The notes beneath the pieces were generated by a model. That model made no database searches. It saw nothing but the letters and a program-made list of their open reading frames with translations, and was not told the origin of the DNA. A DNA stretch of 64,000 nt. It comes from an uncultured Flavobacteriaceae bacterium (GTDB taxonomy: Bacteria > Bacteroidota > Bacteroidia > Flavobacteriales > Flavobacteriaceae). Positions within the stretch are counted from its first letter, which is position 1, and every line of letters starts with the position of its first letter. Positions 1 through 8,227 of this stretch are shown here, piece by piece. The DNA is taken from assembly GCA_947500445.1 (NCBI GenBank), contig CANMSB010000016.1:42018-106017 (forward strand), read 5' to 3'. Both the position numbers and the translations under genes were made by a program.

Positions 1-78
1 AATGATGAACGGTCGGTCATTTACAAAAAACGCTATGCAAAGTACTTGGAATTGAGCAACTTTGTGGATTCGAAATAG
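1..78 (+). CDS. C-terminal end of a probable FGGY-family carbohydrate kinase (partial)
   Basis: The first 25 codons are open from the window edge and end at TAG (76-78). The peptide includes the stretch YKKRYAKYLELSNF, which resembles the C-terminal YxxRYxxYLxL signature common in xylulokinase/fuculokinase-type FGGY kinases. Only this tail is visible, so the substrate cannot be read from it. The neighbouring fucosidase-like and FucP genes make a fuculose- or xylulose-type kinase plausible by context. The next gene starts 25 bp downstream on the same strand, suggesting one operon. Confidence 0.55.
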   Translation, partial: NDERSVIYKKRYAKYLELSNFVDSK

Positions 79-103
79 ATGGATTTGCCTAACAATTGAA
101 AAA

Positions 104-2263
104 ATGAACAGATCAGTGATACAGTCGATAGTTTTACCAGTACATGCCATTAAAACCGGCCTACTGCTTTTAAGTGTTTTTCTTGTCGCCTCTTGCAAAA
201 CGACCGGAGAAGAACCCGAAAAACGGATAAAGGATTTATCGCAAAATGCTTCCTTGGAGTTTGAAGAACCTACGCGGCAAATACACTTGGATTTTCACAC
301 CTCCCAGTATATCGATAGTATCGGATTTAAGTTCGACAAAAAACAGTTCCAAAAAGCGCTCCGGGTAGGGAAGGTGAACGCCATCAATATTTTTGCAAAA
401 GGGCACCATAGCTGGAGTTACTATCCGACCAAAATCGGAATGGTACATCCAAAACTGGATTTTGACCTGTTGAAAGCACAAATTGAGGCCTGTAGGGAAA
501 TTGACGTGGAAGTTTTCGCATACTTTACCGTGGGTTGGTCCGCAAACGACGTAAAAAAACATCCGGAATGGGCCGTTGTCGGAAAGGATGGTTCGAACGC
601 CTTTAGGGAACAACTAAAAACCCTCGGTCCGAATGATAGCTTTAGTGGATGGGAGTATCTGGAACCTTCTGGGGAATATGCCGAGTTGATCTATGCCCAG
701 ACCGAGGAACTGATCAAAAATTATGATTTGGACGGAATCTGGTACGACATTCACGAACCGGAAAAGATGAACTTCAATCCTTGGAGCCTCAACGATTACA
801 AACAGCGGGGCATCGATAGCAACGACTCCCTAGCTGTAAAAAAACGTACTTACGAGAAGTACGATACGTTTTTTGAAAAAACGGGCGAAATCATTAAAAA
901 GTACAAACCGGAAGCGACCATTTACTATAACGGTACTACCCGAACCTATAACACCGAGAACATTAAGTTATTCAAACACGGTTTCTTTGTACACAATACC
1001 AAACACGACTTGGAAGACCTGCCTACCGCATGGGGCGGATATGATATTTTTCCATGGAGGTCCAAGTATTTTGCCAATACCGGAAAGGATATTGTTGCCA
1101 TGAGCGGTAAGTTTCACAAAGCTTGGGGTGAATTTGGCGGATTCAAACATAAGGATGCCCTTTTGTATGAAGCGGCTTCCATGGTCGCTTTTGGCGCGTC
1201 GTGCAATATGGGCGACCAATTGCATCCTTCGGGAGAAATGGACATGGGTACCTATGAAAACATCGGTTATGCTTTTGACTATGTAGAAAAAATAGAGGAT
1301 TATGGTGTCGGGGCCGACCATGTTGCCAAAACGGGGCTATATATAGGGGAAGACCTGACCGCCATTGAAGGGGCGGTCGCCATGCTATTGGAGAACCAGG
1401 TGAACTTTAATGTCGCCAATACCATGCAGGATTGGTCGAACTTGGAAGTATTGGTCATCACCAGCGGAGGGGTCCTTGATCGGGACGTTTCCAAGGTAAA
1501 GGAGTTTGCGGCAAAAGGTGGAAAGATCATCGGATTGGGAGAAGGGATCTTAAAGAATAACGAACCGATCGTGGATATCGGTGCGGAATATGTTGGACCA
1601 GCCGATTACGATATCGATTATACCGTAGTGGAAGCGTCCATTGGGAAGGGATTGGTATCCTCACCATTTTTAAACTACACCGCGGCGTTACGGGTAAAAC
1701 CCAAGGAGGGAGCGTCCGTGTTGGCGAGCATACGCGAACCCTTTTTCTCAAGAACGGTTACGCATTATAGTTCCCATAACAACACACCCAACCGTTTGGA
1801 TGCCGCCGAACACCCCGCCGTAATCCGAAACGGAAACATTATATTTATAGCGCACGATATTGATCGTCAATACAGTAGGGAAGGTGCCCGGACCCACAGA
1901 GATCTCTTTTATAACAGTTTACAGCTCCTACGAATGCAACCTATGGTAACGACCGAAATGCCGAGTATGGGCCGATTGAACCTGTTGCACCAGCCGAAAC
2001 AAAAACGGTATGTGGCACATTTACTTTACGCCTCACCTATTCAAAGGGGTTCGGTAAGGGTAGTGGAAGATTTGGTGCCGCTTTACGATACCCACGTGAC
2101 CTTGGACCTTCCAGAATCGATAACAGAGGCCTATTTGGTGCCCTCCGGTGAGGTATTGTCCATAGGAGAAGTTGAGGACGGTCGAATATTGGTGACCGTT
2201 CCAAAATTTGAATGCCATACCGCGATCGTACTCGAATATGGTGAAGCCGATGCGGTAGAATAA
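104..2263 (+). CDS. Secreted lipoprotein glycosidase of the GHL6 / alpha-L-fucosidase-like type
   Basis: I chose the ATG at 104 because it gives a lipoprotein signal: a hydrophobic run followed by the lipobox LVASC; an in-frame TTG at 62 would overlap the upstream gene and add 14 residues before it. The mature protein (about 690 residues) starts with RQIHLDFHTS and continues as a TIM-barrel-like catalytic region with motifs such as GHHSWSYYP, FTVGWS and DGIWYDIHEP. Around residues 420-500 there is a Rossmann-like segment (LVITSGGV ... GGKIIGLGEG) like the beta-galactosidase trimerisation fold. This architecture fits the hypothetical glycosyl hydrolase 6 group, close to fucosidase families such as GH29/GH151; the exact family is an inference. 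A paralogue lies at 3986-6061 on the other strand, with a FucP-type transporter between them, so a fucosidase role is the best guess. It probably acts on the cell surface or in the periplasm. Confidence 0.7.
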   Translation: MNRSVIQSIVLPVHAIKTGLLLLSVFLVASCKTTGEEPEKRIKDLSQNASLEFEEPTRQIHLDFHTSQYIDSIGFKFDKKQFQKALRVGKVNAINIFAKGHHSWSYYPTKIGMVHPKLDFDLLKAQIEACREIDVEVFAYFTVGWSANDVKKHPEWAVVGKDGSNAFREQLKTLGPNDSFSGWEYLEPSGEYAELIYAQTEELIKNYDLDGIWYDIHEPEKMNFNPWSLNDYKQRGIDSNDSLAVKKRTYEKYDTFFEKTGEIIKKYKPEATIYYNGTTRTYNTENIKLFKHGFFVHNTKHDLEDLPTAWGGYDIFPWRSKYFANTGKDIVAMSGKFHKAWGEFGGFKHKDALLYEAASMVAFGASCNMGDQLHPSGEMDMGTYENIGYAFDYVEKIEDYGVGADHVAKTGLYIGEDLTAIEGAVAMLLENQVNFNVANTMQDWSNLEVLVITSGGVLDRDVSKVKEFAAKGGKIIGLGEGILKNNEPIVDIGAEYVGPADYDIDYTVVEASIGKGLVSSPFLNYTAALRVKPKEGASVLASIREPFFSRTVTHYSSHNNTPNRLDAAEHPAVIRNGNIIFIAHDIDRQYSREGARTHRDLFYNSLQLLRMQPMVTTEMPSMGRLNLLHQPKQKRYVAHLLYASPIQRGSVRVVEDLVPLYDTHVTLDLPESITEAYLVPSGEVLSIGEVEDGRILVTVPKFECHTAIVLEYGEADAVE

Positions 2264-2317
2264 CGTAATAACTTACTTTGCCAATACCCAACGATATCGT
2301 TTACTAAAAAAGCTATT

Positions 2318-3655
2318 ATGTCCGAAAGCACTAAAATTCCAGTGGTACGAAAAGAACTGTTGTTCCCTTTCATTGCCATAACCTCCCTATTTTTTTTGTG
2401 GGGTATTGCGAACGATCTCACCAATCCAATGGTGTCGGCCTTTAAAAAGGTAATGCCCGAACTTTCGAACTTTGAAGCTGCATTGGTACAATTGGCCTTT
2501 TACGGGGGCTATGCGACAATGGCCATACCGGCCGCTATTTTCATACGCAGGTATAGCTATAAAAAGGGTATTCTGCTAGGGTTGGTGCTCTATGCAATTG
2601 GGGCCTTTCTTTTTTATCCCGCGGCGGCGTATGAAGCGTTCGGTTTTTTTCTGGCATCCTTGTATATCCTTACTTTCGGCCTGGCCTTTTTAGAAACGAC
2701 CTCCAATCCCTTTATCCTATCCATGGGAGACCCGGAAACGGCGACCAGAAGGCTTAACCTTTCACAGGCCTTTAATCCGATGGGGTCTTTATTGGGCATG
2801 TTGGTGGCGCAACTTTTTGTCATTCAATCCTTGCGTTCCGATGACTATTCTTCGGGGGCCTATGCGGCCTTGGGACAGGTGGAAAAGGCGGCCATTCGTG
2901 AAAACGACCTTGGGGTCATCAGCTACCCTTATATTGCCCTGGGTATTTTGGTAGTGGTTATTTTGTTGATCATCATGTTTACCAAATTCCCCGTATTTCG
3001 GGAAGAATCCAAAATGTCACTAAAAACCTCCTTCCGTAAACTGATGGGCAACCGCCATTATTATGAAGGGGTTATTGCCCAAGCGTTCTATGTTGGGGCC
3101 CAAATCATGTGTTGGACCTTTATTTTCCAGTACGTAGATCATTTGAACGAAAGTCGTGAAGCCGGAGCGCAGTTGACGGCAACGTGGTACAATATGGCCG
3201 CAATGATCTTTTTCCTTTCAGGACGTTGGATCTGTACCTGGCTCATGAAGTTTGTGAAGGCACCAAAACTAATGCTGTATTTTGCTCTTGCGGGGGTGTT
3301 GTTCTGTTCGGGCGCCATTTTGTTGCCAGGAATGTTGGGACTTTATTCCCTTGTAGCGGTTAGCGGCTGTATGTCGTTGATGTTCCCAACCATTTACGGA
3401 ATCGCCTTAAAAGGAATGGGCGATGAGGCAAAATTAGGATCTGCCGGTCTGGTGATGGCCATTGTTGGGGGTGCTTTGATGCCACCCTTACAAGCTTCCA
3501 TTCTCGATTGGGGCGGTCCCGGTTTTTCCGATGTTCAAATAGCGGGCAGTATCCCCGAAGTAAAGTTTTCGTTCATACTTCCATTGATCTGTTTGGCCGC
3601 TGTAGCCATATATAGTTTTCGCTCCCGTGCCGTAGTAGATGAATCTGCCGCTTAA
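2318..3655 (+). CDS. fucP: FucP-type sugar:H+ symporter (MFS, FHS family), probably L-fucose
   Basis: This 445-residue inner membrane protein has about twelve hydrophobic segments and the FHS-family N-terminal motif FFLWGIANDLTNPM, followed by LETTSNPF and SQAFNPMGS, which are characteristic of the fucose/glucose-galactose/GlcNAc symporter branch. It would import a monosaccharide by proton symport. It follows the glycosidase gene by 54 bp on the same strand, consistent with uptake of the released sugar. L-fucose is favoured by the flanking fucosidase-like genes, but FHS members for galactose or GlcNAc look similar, so the substrate remains an inference. Confidence 0.85.
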   Translation: MSESTKIPVVRKELLFPFIAITSLFFLWGIANDLTNPMVSAFKKVMPELSNFEAALVQLAFYGGYATMAIPAAIFIRRYSYKKGILLGLVLYAIGAFLFYPAAAYEAFGFFLASLYILTFGLAFLETTSNPFILSMGDPETATRRLNLSQAFNPMGSLLGMLVAQLFVIQSLRSDDYSSGAYAALGQVEKAAIRENDLGVISYPYIALGILVVVILLIIMFTKFPVFREESKMSLKTSFRKLMGNRHYYEGVIAQAFYVGAQIMCWTFIFQYVDHLNESREAGAQLTATWYNMAAMIFFLSGRWICTWLMKFVKAPKLMLYFALAGVLFCSGAILLPGMLGLYSLVAVSGCMSLMFPTIYGIALKGMGDEAKLGSAGLVMAIVGGALMPPLQASILDWGGPGFSDVQIAGSIPEVKFSFILPLICLAAVAIYSFRSRAVVDESAA

Positions 3656-3881
3656 AATAAACCAACATAAGGGCTACTTCCCGCATGTTATCCTATTTCT
3701 GATATTACCGTACATAAGGAATAAAGGAATCTTTTAAGGGATCGGTTACCGTTAGAAATGGTAGTACTGCACTATCGTAGTCGTTAAAGGACCTTTAAGG
3801 TCATAGAGAAAAAAACGGATAAGAGTATAGTTGTAGTAAAGCGGTAAGCACGAGAGGAAACCGTCGGTAGGATAATAATGC
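3656..3881. other. Non-coding stretch between fucP and its terminator
   Basis: Together with the hairpin that follows it, this forms a 330-bp gap between convergent genes. I see no credible open frame, repeat or promoter box in it. Confidence 0.5.
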
Positions 3882-3925
3882 AAAAGCACAAAGCGCACGA
3901 ACCATTTCGTGCGCTTTGTGCTTTT
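3882..3925. terminator. Perfect 20-bp hairpin, bidirectional terminator
   Basis: Bases 3882-3901 pair perfectly with 3906-3925 around a four-base CCAT loop; the right arm runs into a T tract and the left arm starts with an A tract. It lies between convergent genes (fucP on + and the second glycosidase on -), so it can stop transcripts from both sides. Confidence 0.9.
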
Positions 3926-3985
3926 TTAAGGGCTATACCGGTAGTATTTGGAATAGCCCAATTTTATAATCAGCAATCGGTACTA

Positions 3986-6061
3986 TCATTCGTATTTGAA
4001 AACGATTGCCGTGTGCATGGTAAAGGTGGGTACAGTTACCTTAACGGCGCTTCCTTCTTGCGTAAAGGGCAAGCTGCTGCCCTCAGGTATTTGTATCACT
4101 TCCGTTATTTTTTCCGGTACATCGAGCGTTAGGGATACTCCCGGTACCGGTAAAAAGTCCTCCAGTACGCTTACATCGCCCCGCAACAACGGTGGGCCGT
4201 ACAACAAATGGGTCACATAACGTTTGTCCGACGACTGTTGCAAAAGACTCACCCGGCCTGCGCTAGGAAGCCGCTCCACATTTAAAATTGGTTTTTGGTA
4301 CAAGAGGTCAATCGCATTGTTTACAATATCCCGATGTAGCCGAACCCCTTTATCATAATACAATTGATCAAGCTGATGCGCAAAAAAGATAACGTTTCCA
4401 TTTTTGACGATTGCCGGATAGGCCGAATCTTCCGTTTTGTACGGTGTTTCACGATGTCCGTTAAACTTGGCGTAGGTACGGTTGAAATACGGCTCCCGAA
4501 TACTGGCCAAGGATTCCCCCGTTGTCAATTTTGATAAAAGTCCTGCGTCATAGTTCAAGAAGGGTGTGGAGACGATGCCGTCGGTCAATTCTTTTTTGAC
4601 TACCGTGTAATCGAATTGAAAATCGGATGGTTTTAGATATTCGGCGCCCACGTTCAGTAGAAAGGCGTTCTCCTCCCGATTTAAGGCACCGTTGGCAAAA
4701 ACGATCAATTTACCACCGTTTGCCACCCATGCATTTATGGTATCGGCTTGTTCTTGGCTGAGGACCGCCCTACTGGGGATGATGAGCAGTTCCAGATCGT
4801 TTAGGTTTTTTTCGTCCGCAACGATAAAATCGTTATGGGTTTCCAATAACATGTTTACCACACCGTGGTCCGCTGCTTCGTCCAAGGTCAGCCACATGCC
4901 CAATTTGGATAAGGGCATTCCCCCGGGACCGTAATCCTCTATTTTTTCGACATACGAATAGGCATGCCCGATATTCTTATAGGTTTCCATATCCATTTCC
5001 CCGGAAGGATGCAGTTGGTCCCCAAAATTACAGGAAGCACCGTACGATATCATTGCGGCCGCTTCATACTTAATGGCATCGGGATCTTTAAAGCCTCCGA
5101 ATTCGCCCCAGGCCATATGGAATTTACCGCTCATACCGGTTGCCGGAACGCCTTGTTGCAAATGGTACTTGGCATCCAATGGTAGTTTATTGTATCCGCC
5201 CCAAGTGGTCGGTAAGTCTTCAAGATCTTGATGGGTGTCCATGTCGAACAAACGTTCTTTAAAGAAGGAGGCGTCCTCAATTCGGGTTACGGCATTAAAG
5301 TAGACCGTTGCTTCGGGGCGGTGTTTGGCCACCAGATCCCGTAAGGCTTTCATATGTCCTTTCAGCGCGAGGGAGTGGCTGCGTTCCACGGCTAGGGTAT
5401 CCGTAATGTCGACCCCTTCTTTGGCCATTCGTTTTTTAGCGTTGTCATTGTAGTTTCTTTTCGCCACGTGATAAATATCGAACCAAAAACCGTCGAGGTC
5501 CGGATATTTTTTACAGATTTCGGTCACCTGTTTCATAATGTGATCGTGGTATGGGGTTCCGATACTGGGGTCGAGCCGTTCCCATAAATAGGTAGGGCGT
5601 TCCGTATCTCCGGGTGCTTCACGGTCGTAACCGGGAGCATTTATGGAACCGTCCTCGTCCCGAATTGTCCACTCCGGATGTTCCCGAACATCCAGTTCGC
5701 TCCAACCAATGGTGAAGTAAAAAGGAGCGGTAACCCCTATTTCATGGCAGGCCTCCAATTGCGCGCCCAACAGGTCGAAATCAAGGTTAGGGTGCATTTT
5801 TCCCACCTCGGTAGGGTAGTACGACCAACCGTGATGTCCTTTACTGAAAATATTGATGTGGTTTACCTTGCCCGTTTTTAGGGCTTCCTGAAACTGTTTT
5901 TTATTAAATTTTTTACCGATATCGGGTATATGCTCGGAGGTATGAAAATCAAGATGTACCTGCCTAGTGGGCATGGGCGCATCGATACTTCGCTGCGATT
6001 GGCCGCTCATGACGGTCGCAAAAGCAAAACAAATGATAAAAAAACATATCGGTCGGTTCAT
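3986..6061 (-). CDS. Secreted GHL6 / alpha-L-fucosidase-like glycosidase, paralogue of the gene at 104
   Basis: This 691-residue protein starts at ATG (6059-6061) with a Sec signal peptide that ends near ATVMSGQSQ; unlike its paralogue it lacks a lipobox, so it is probably periplasmic or secreted. Motifs match the paralogue block by block: RQVHLDFHTSEH, INIFSKGHHGWSYYP, FTIGWSELDV, LDGFWFDIYH, GMSGKFHMAWGEFGGFK and SYGASCNFGDQLHPSGEMDM. The segment LLIIPSRAV ... GGKLIVFANG again resembles the trimerisation fold of GH42-type enzymes. Being encoded on the opposite strand and separated from fucP by a strong terminator, it is a separate transcription unit. The two proteins may act on different linkages or in different compartments. 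Confidence 0.7.
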   Translation of the reverse strand: MNRPICFFIICFAFATVMSGQSQRSIDAPMPTRQVHLDFHTSEHIPDIGKKFNKKQFQEALKTGKVNHINIFSKGHHGWSYYPTEVGKMHPNLDFDLLGAQLEACHEIGVTAPFYFTIGWSELDVREHPEWTIRDEDGSINAPGYDREAPGDTERPTYLWERLDPSIGTPYHDHIMKQVTEICKKYPDLDGFWFDIYHVAKRNYNDNAKKRMAKEGVDITDTLAVERSHSLALKGHMKALRDLVAKHRPEATVYFNAVTRIEDASFFKERLFDMDTHQDLEDLPTTWGGYNKLPLDAKYHLQQGVPATGMSGKFHMAWGEFGGFKDPDAIKYEAAAMISYGASCNFGDQLHPSGEMDMETYKNIGHAYSYVEKIEDYGPGGMPLSKLGMWLTLDEAADHGVVNMLLETHNDFIVADEKNLNDLELLIIPSRAVLSQEQADTINAWVANGGKLIVFANGALNREENAFLLNVGAEYLKPSDFQFDYTVVKKELTDGIVSTPFLNYDAGLLSKLTTGESLASIREPYFNRTYAKFNGHRETPYKTEDSAYPAIVKNGNVIFFAHQLDQLYYDKGVRLHRDIVNNAIDLLYQKPILNVERLPSAGRVSLLQQSSDKRYVTHLLYGPPLLRGDVSVLEDFLPVPGVSLTLDVPEKITEVIQIPEGSSLPFTQEGSAVKVTVPTFTMHTAIVFKYE

Positions 6062-6196
6062 GACAAATGAATTTGATTAAACGTTTAACCCCCAAATATA
6101 CTAAAGTTCTTTGTTCCTACGTCCAAATCTATAAATAAGTACAAAGCACCCATGAAAATATGAGGTTTTACTCGATAATCGAGATTTAAAAGACTC

Positions 6197-6258
6197 CGAC
6201 GCTTGCGTCGAAATCAATGTTAATTTTCGTTCTAATGCCTCGTGGGCTTGCCCCGAGG
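6197..6258. repeat. Two adjacent small palindromes, possible REP-like interspersed element
   Basis: A first hairpin pairs 6197-6202 (CGACGC) with 6205-6210 (GCGTCG). A second pairs 6238-6242 (CCTCG) with 6254-6258 (CGAGG), with a further inner GGG/CCC pairing. Two GC-rich stems spaced by about 30 bases in an otherwise AT-rich gap between two minus-strand genes is the look of an interspersed palindromic element. No second copy was seen in this window, so its repetitive nature is an inference. Confidence 0.4.
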
Positions 6259-6350
6259 TTGTTTACTGTTTTCCGAACGTTTTTAGAAAAGATAAAAGCG
6301 TACCATATAGGGCGATGTGCTTCAAAAAAGGGACGAACATGGCGCAATAT

Positions 6351-6884
6351 TTACAACAGGAAGGTAGTGGCGTGCTGTTTTAAAAAATGCAGGGCCTTGG
6401 ACATTTGCGATTCTACCGTTTTTATAGAAATCTGCATCTCTGTGGCAATTTCGCGGTACTTTCTATTTTCCAATTTGTTTTTAACGAAAATCTCCCGACA
6501 CCTGGGCGGTAACTTTTCAATAAGTTCGAACAGTTTTTCACGTTTGCTGTTGTATTCGCTCTCGTCGGTATACCTATCGAACAAAAGATCCCAACGGATG
6601 TTATCCAACATGTCCCGATGCACTTTTTCTCGGCGAACATGCATCAAAAATTGATTGTGACAACTTTTAAAAAGGTAATTTTTTAGTGAAGAAGAGATGT
6701 TAATGGTCTTTTTTTGCTCCCAAATCTTTAAAAAAACATCCTGCACAATATCTTCCGACAAGGCCCGATCATGACTCATTTTGAATACATAATTACACAA
6801 CCAAGCGTAATGTTTGTCGAACACAAGCGCATACGCCTTAAGATCGCCGTTACGAAGTTTATGTAGTAATTTTTCTTGTTCCAT
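6351..6884 (-). CDS. ECF sigma-70 factor (FecI-like)
   Basis: From the ATG at 6884 the product is 177 residues, the usual size of ECF sigma factors; an upstream in-frame start at 6920 would add 12 poorly fitting residues. Region 2 is visible as AYALVFDKHYAWLCNYV followed by SEDIVQDVFLKIWE, and region 4 as LPPRCREIFV ... YREIATEMQISIKTVESQMSKA, which is the -35-binding helix-turn-helix. It is divergent from the FecR-type anti-sigma gene at 6976, with 91 bp between the starts; in most fecI/fecR pairs both genes run the same way. It is expected to be held by FecR and released when the TonB receptor at 8228 is occupied, then to transcribe that receptor operon. A TAGATTTG -7-like box lies just upstream (6902-6909, minus strand). 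Confidence 0.9.
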   Translation of the reverse strand: MEQEKLLHKLRNGDLKAYALVFDKHYAWLCNYVFKMSHDRALSEDIVQDVFLKIWEQKKTINISSSLKNYLFKSCHNQFLMHVRREKVHRDMLDNIRWDLLFDRYTDESEYNSKREKLFELIEKLPPRCREIFVKNKLENRKYREIATEMQISIKTVESQMSKALHFLKQHATTFLL

Positions 6885-6975
6885 CAGTGGTCGGTTGTGA
6901 GCAAATCTAATAAAAATCAAAAATATATAGGGGTTTTTTACGATAAGAGCATCTATAAGGTGTATAAGTTGTCAA

Positions 6976-8151
6976 ATGAATAATTTTAAATCGATACTTC
7001 AGCAATTTTTAAAGGGAACGCTTTCCGCGGTAGAAAGGGATGCTTTAAAAAAATGGGTTGCGGAAAAACCGGAAAACCTTGCTGCATTTAAGCAGGCCAT
7101 TCGTAAATACGATCGCGAACAAGCGGAAACGTTTGATGCGGACAAGGCGTTTGAGACGTTTGCGGCGCGAGTAGGGGCAGGTGATGGCCATAAAGGACGT
7201 GTAATAAGACTTCGTTGGTATCGGGTTGCCGCGGTATTCGTCGGTATCCTTATGGCATTCTATGGATATAAAAGGTTTGGGTCGGGGTTCAATACGAAAG
7301 AGGTCCCACAACAGCTGGTCATAAAGGAGAAAGGAGATTCCGTGGAGACGGTTACCTTAAAATTGGCCAACGGAACCATAAAAACGTTGCGTAGTGATCG
7401 GGACACTACCTTTGCCGCGCAAGGAGGCCGGGTATACGCCAGCCAAAGTGGTAATACGCTAAACTTCTTTAAAAAAGGAGAGCAATATTCCGGAAAAGCG
7501 GAATCCCATACGATATCGGTTCCGAATGGAAAAACCTTCAAACTTTTACTTTCCGATAGTACCGTGGTATGGTTGAATGCGGGCACGCGCTTAACCTTCC
7601 CGGAATGGTTCGATCAGAAAGGGACCAATAGGGTGGTTTCCTTGGAAGGCGAAGCCTATTTTGATGTACAACGAAATGAGCAGTTGCCTTTTTTGGTGCG
7701 CACTTCCGATGTTGAGGTACGGGTTTTAGGAACGGCTTTTAACGTATCTTCCTATTCCTCGGATTCCGATGTTACTACAACCTTGGTGGAAGGTTCGGTG
7801 GCGTTAAGGCATATGAAAAGTGCCGAGAAAATTACCATTCGGCCAACAATACAGGCACGGTTTACAAAAACCGGAACAACGTTTGACACCGCTAAGGTGG
7901 ATACCGATATATATACGGCCTGGATGCAGGACAAGCTTGTTTTTACCGATGCCACTTTAGATCAAATGGTACAGCGCCTGGAACGCTTTTATGACATTAC
8001 CATTATCGACCAAACGACGCTTTTGGAAAACGAGACCTTTCGCGGGGCCTTTAGGAAAGACGACAAATTAGAGGATGTTTTAGAGGTATTGGCGACCAGT
8101 ACGGCAATACGCTACCACATCGACCAGAAAACGATAACGCTTAAAAACTAA
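6976..8151 (+). CDS. FecR-family anti-sigma factor
   Basis: This 391-residue protein has a short cytoplasmic N-terminal region that would bind the sigma factor, one transmembrane segment at about residues 83-100 (VAAVFVGILMAFYG), a periplasmic FecR domain (roughly 170-270, with LSDSTVVWLNAGTRLTFPEWF and VVSLEGEAYFDVQRN) and a C-terminal domain of the DUF4974 kind (about 315-390). FecR proteins link ligand binding by a TonB-dependent receptor to an ECF sigma factor. The sigma gene is divergent just upstream and the receptor follows 76 bp downstream on the same strand, so the three form a trans-envelope signalling unit. Confidence 0.92.
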   Translation: MNNFKSILQQFLKGTLSAVERDALKKWVAEKPENLAAFKQAIRKYDREQAETFDADKAFETFAARVGAGDGHKGRVIRLRWYRVAAVFVGILMAFYGYKRFGSGFNTKEVPQQLVIKEKGDSVETVTLKLANGTIKTLRSDRDTTFAAQGGRVYASQSGNTLNFFKKGEQYSGKAESHTISVPNGKTFKLLLSDSTVVWLNAGTRLTFPEWFDQKGTNRVVSLEGEAYFDVQRNEQLPFLVRTSDVEVRVLGTAFNVSSYSSDSDVTTTLVEGSVALRHMKSAEKITIRPTIQARFTKTGTTFDTAKVDTDIYTAWMQDKLVFTDATLDQMVQRLERFYDITIIDQTTLLENETFRGAFRKDDKLEDVLEVLATSTAIRYHIDQKTITLKN

Positions 8152-8180
8152 AAGGGAAGGTGCGCCAACACCTCCCCTTT
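8151..8180 (+). terminator. Hairpin in the fecR-receptor gap (attenuator or partial terminator)
   Basis: Bases 8151-8162 pair with 8169-8180 with one mismatch, starting at the last base of the fecR stop codon. The right arm ends in CCCCTTT and is followed by CTTATG, so the T tract is short. It may give partial termination or set a different mRNA level for fecR and the receptor gene. Confidence 0.5.
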
Positions 8181-8227
8181 CTTATGATTACTAACTGAAT
8201 AATAACCAATTTACAACACTTAAAATT

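Noticed and set aside
6217..6654. 145-codon + strand frame over the sigma gene
   Set aside because: Antisense shadow of the ECF sigma factor, which has clear region 2 and region 4 motifs.
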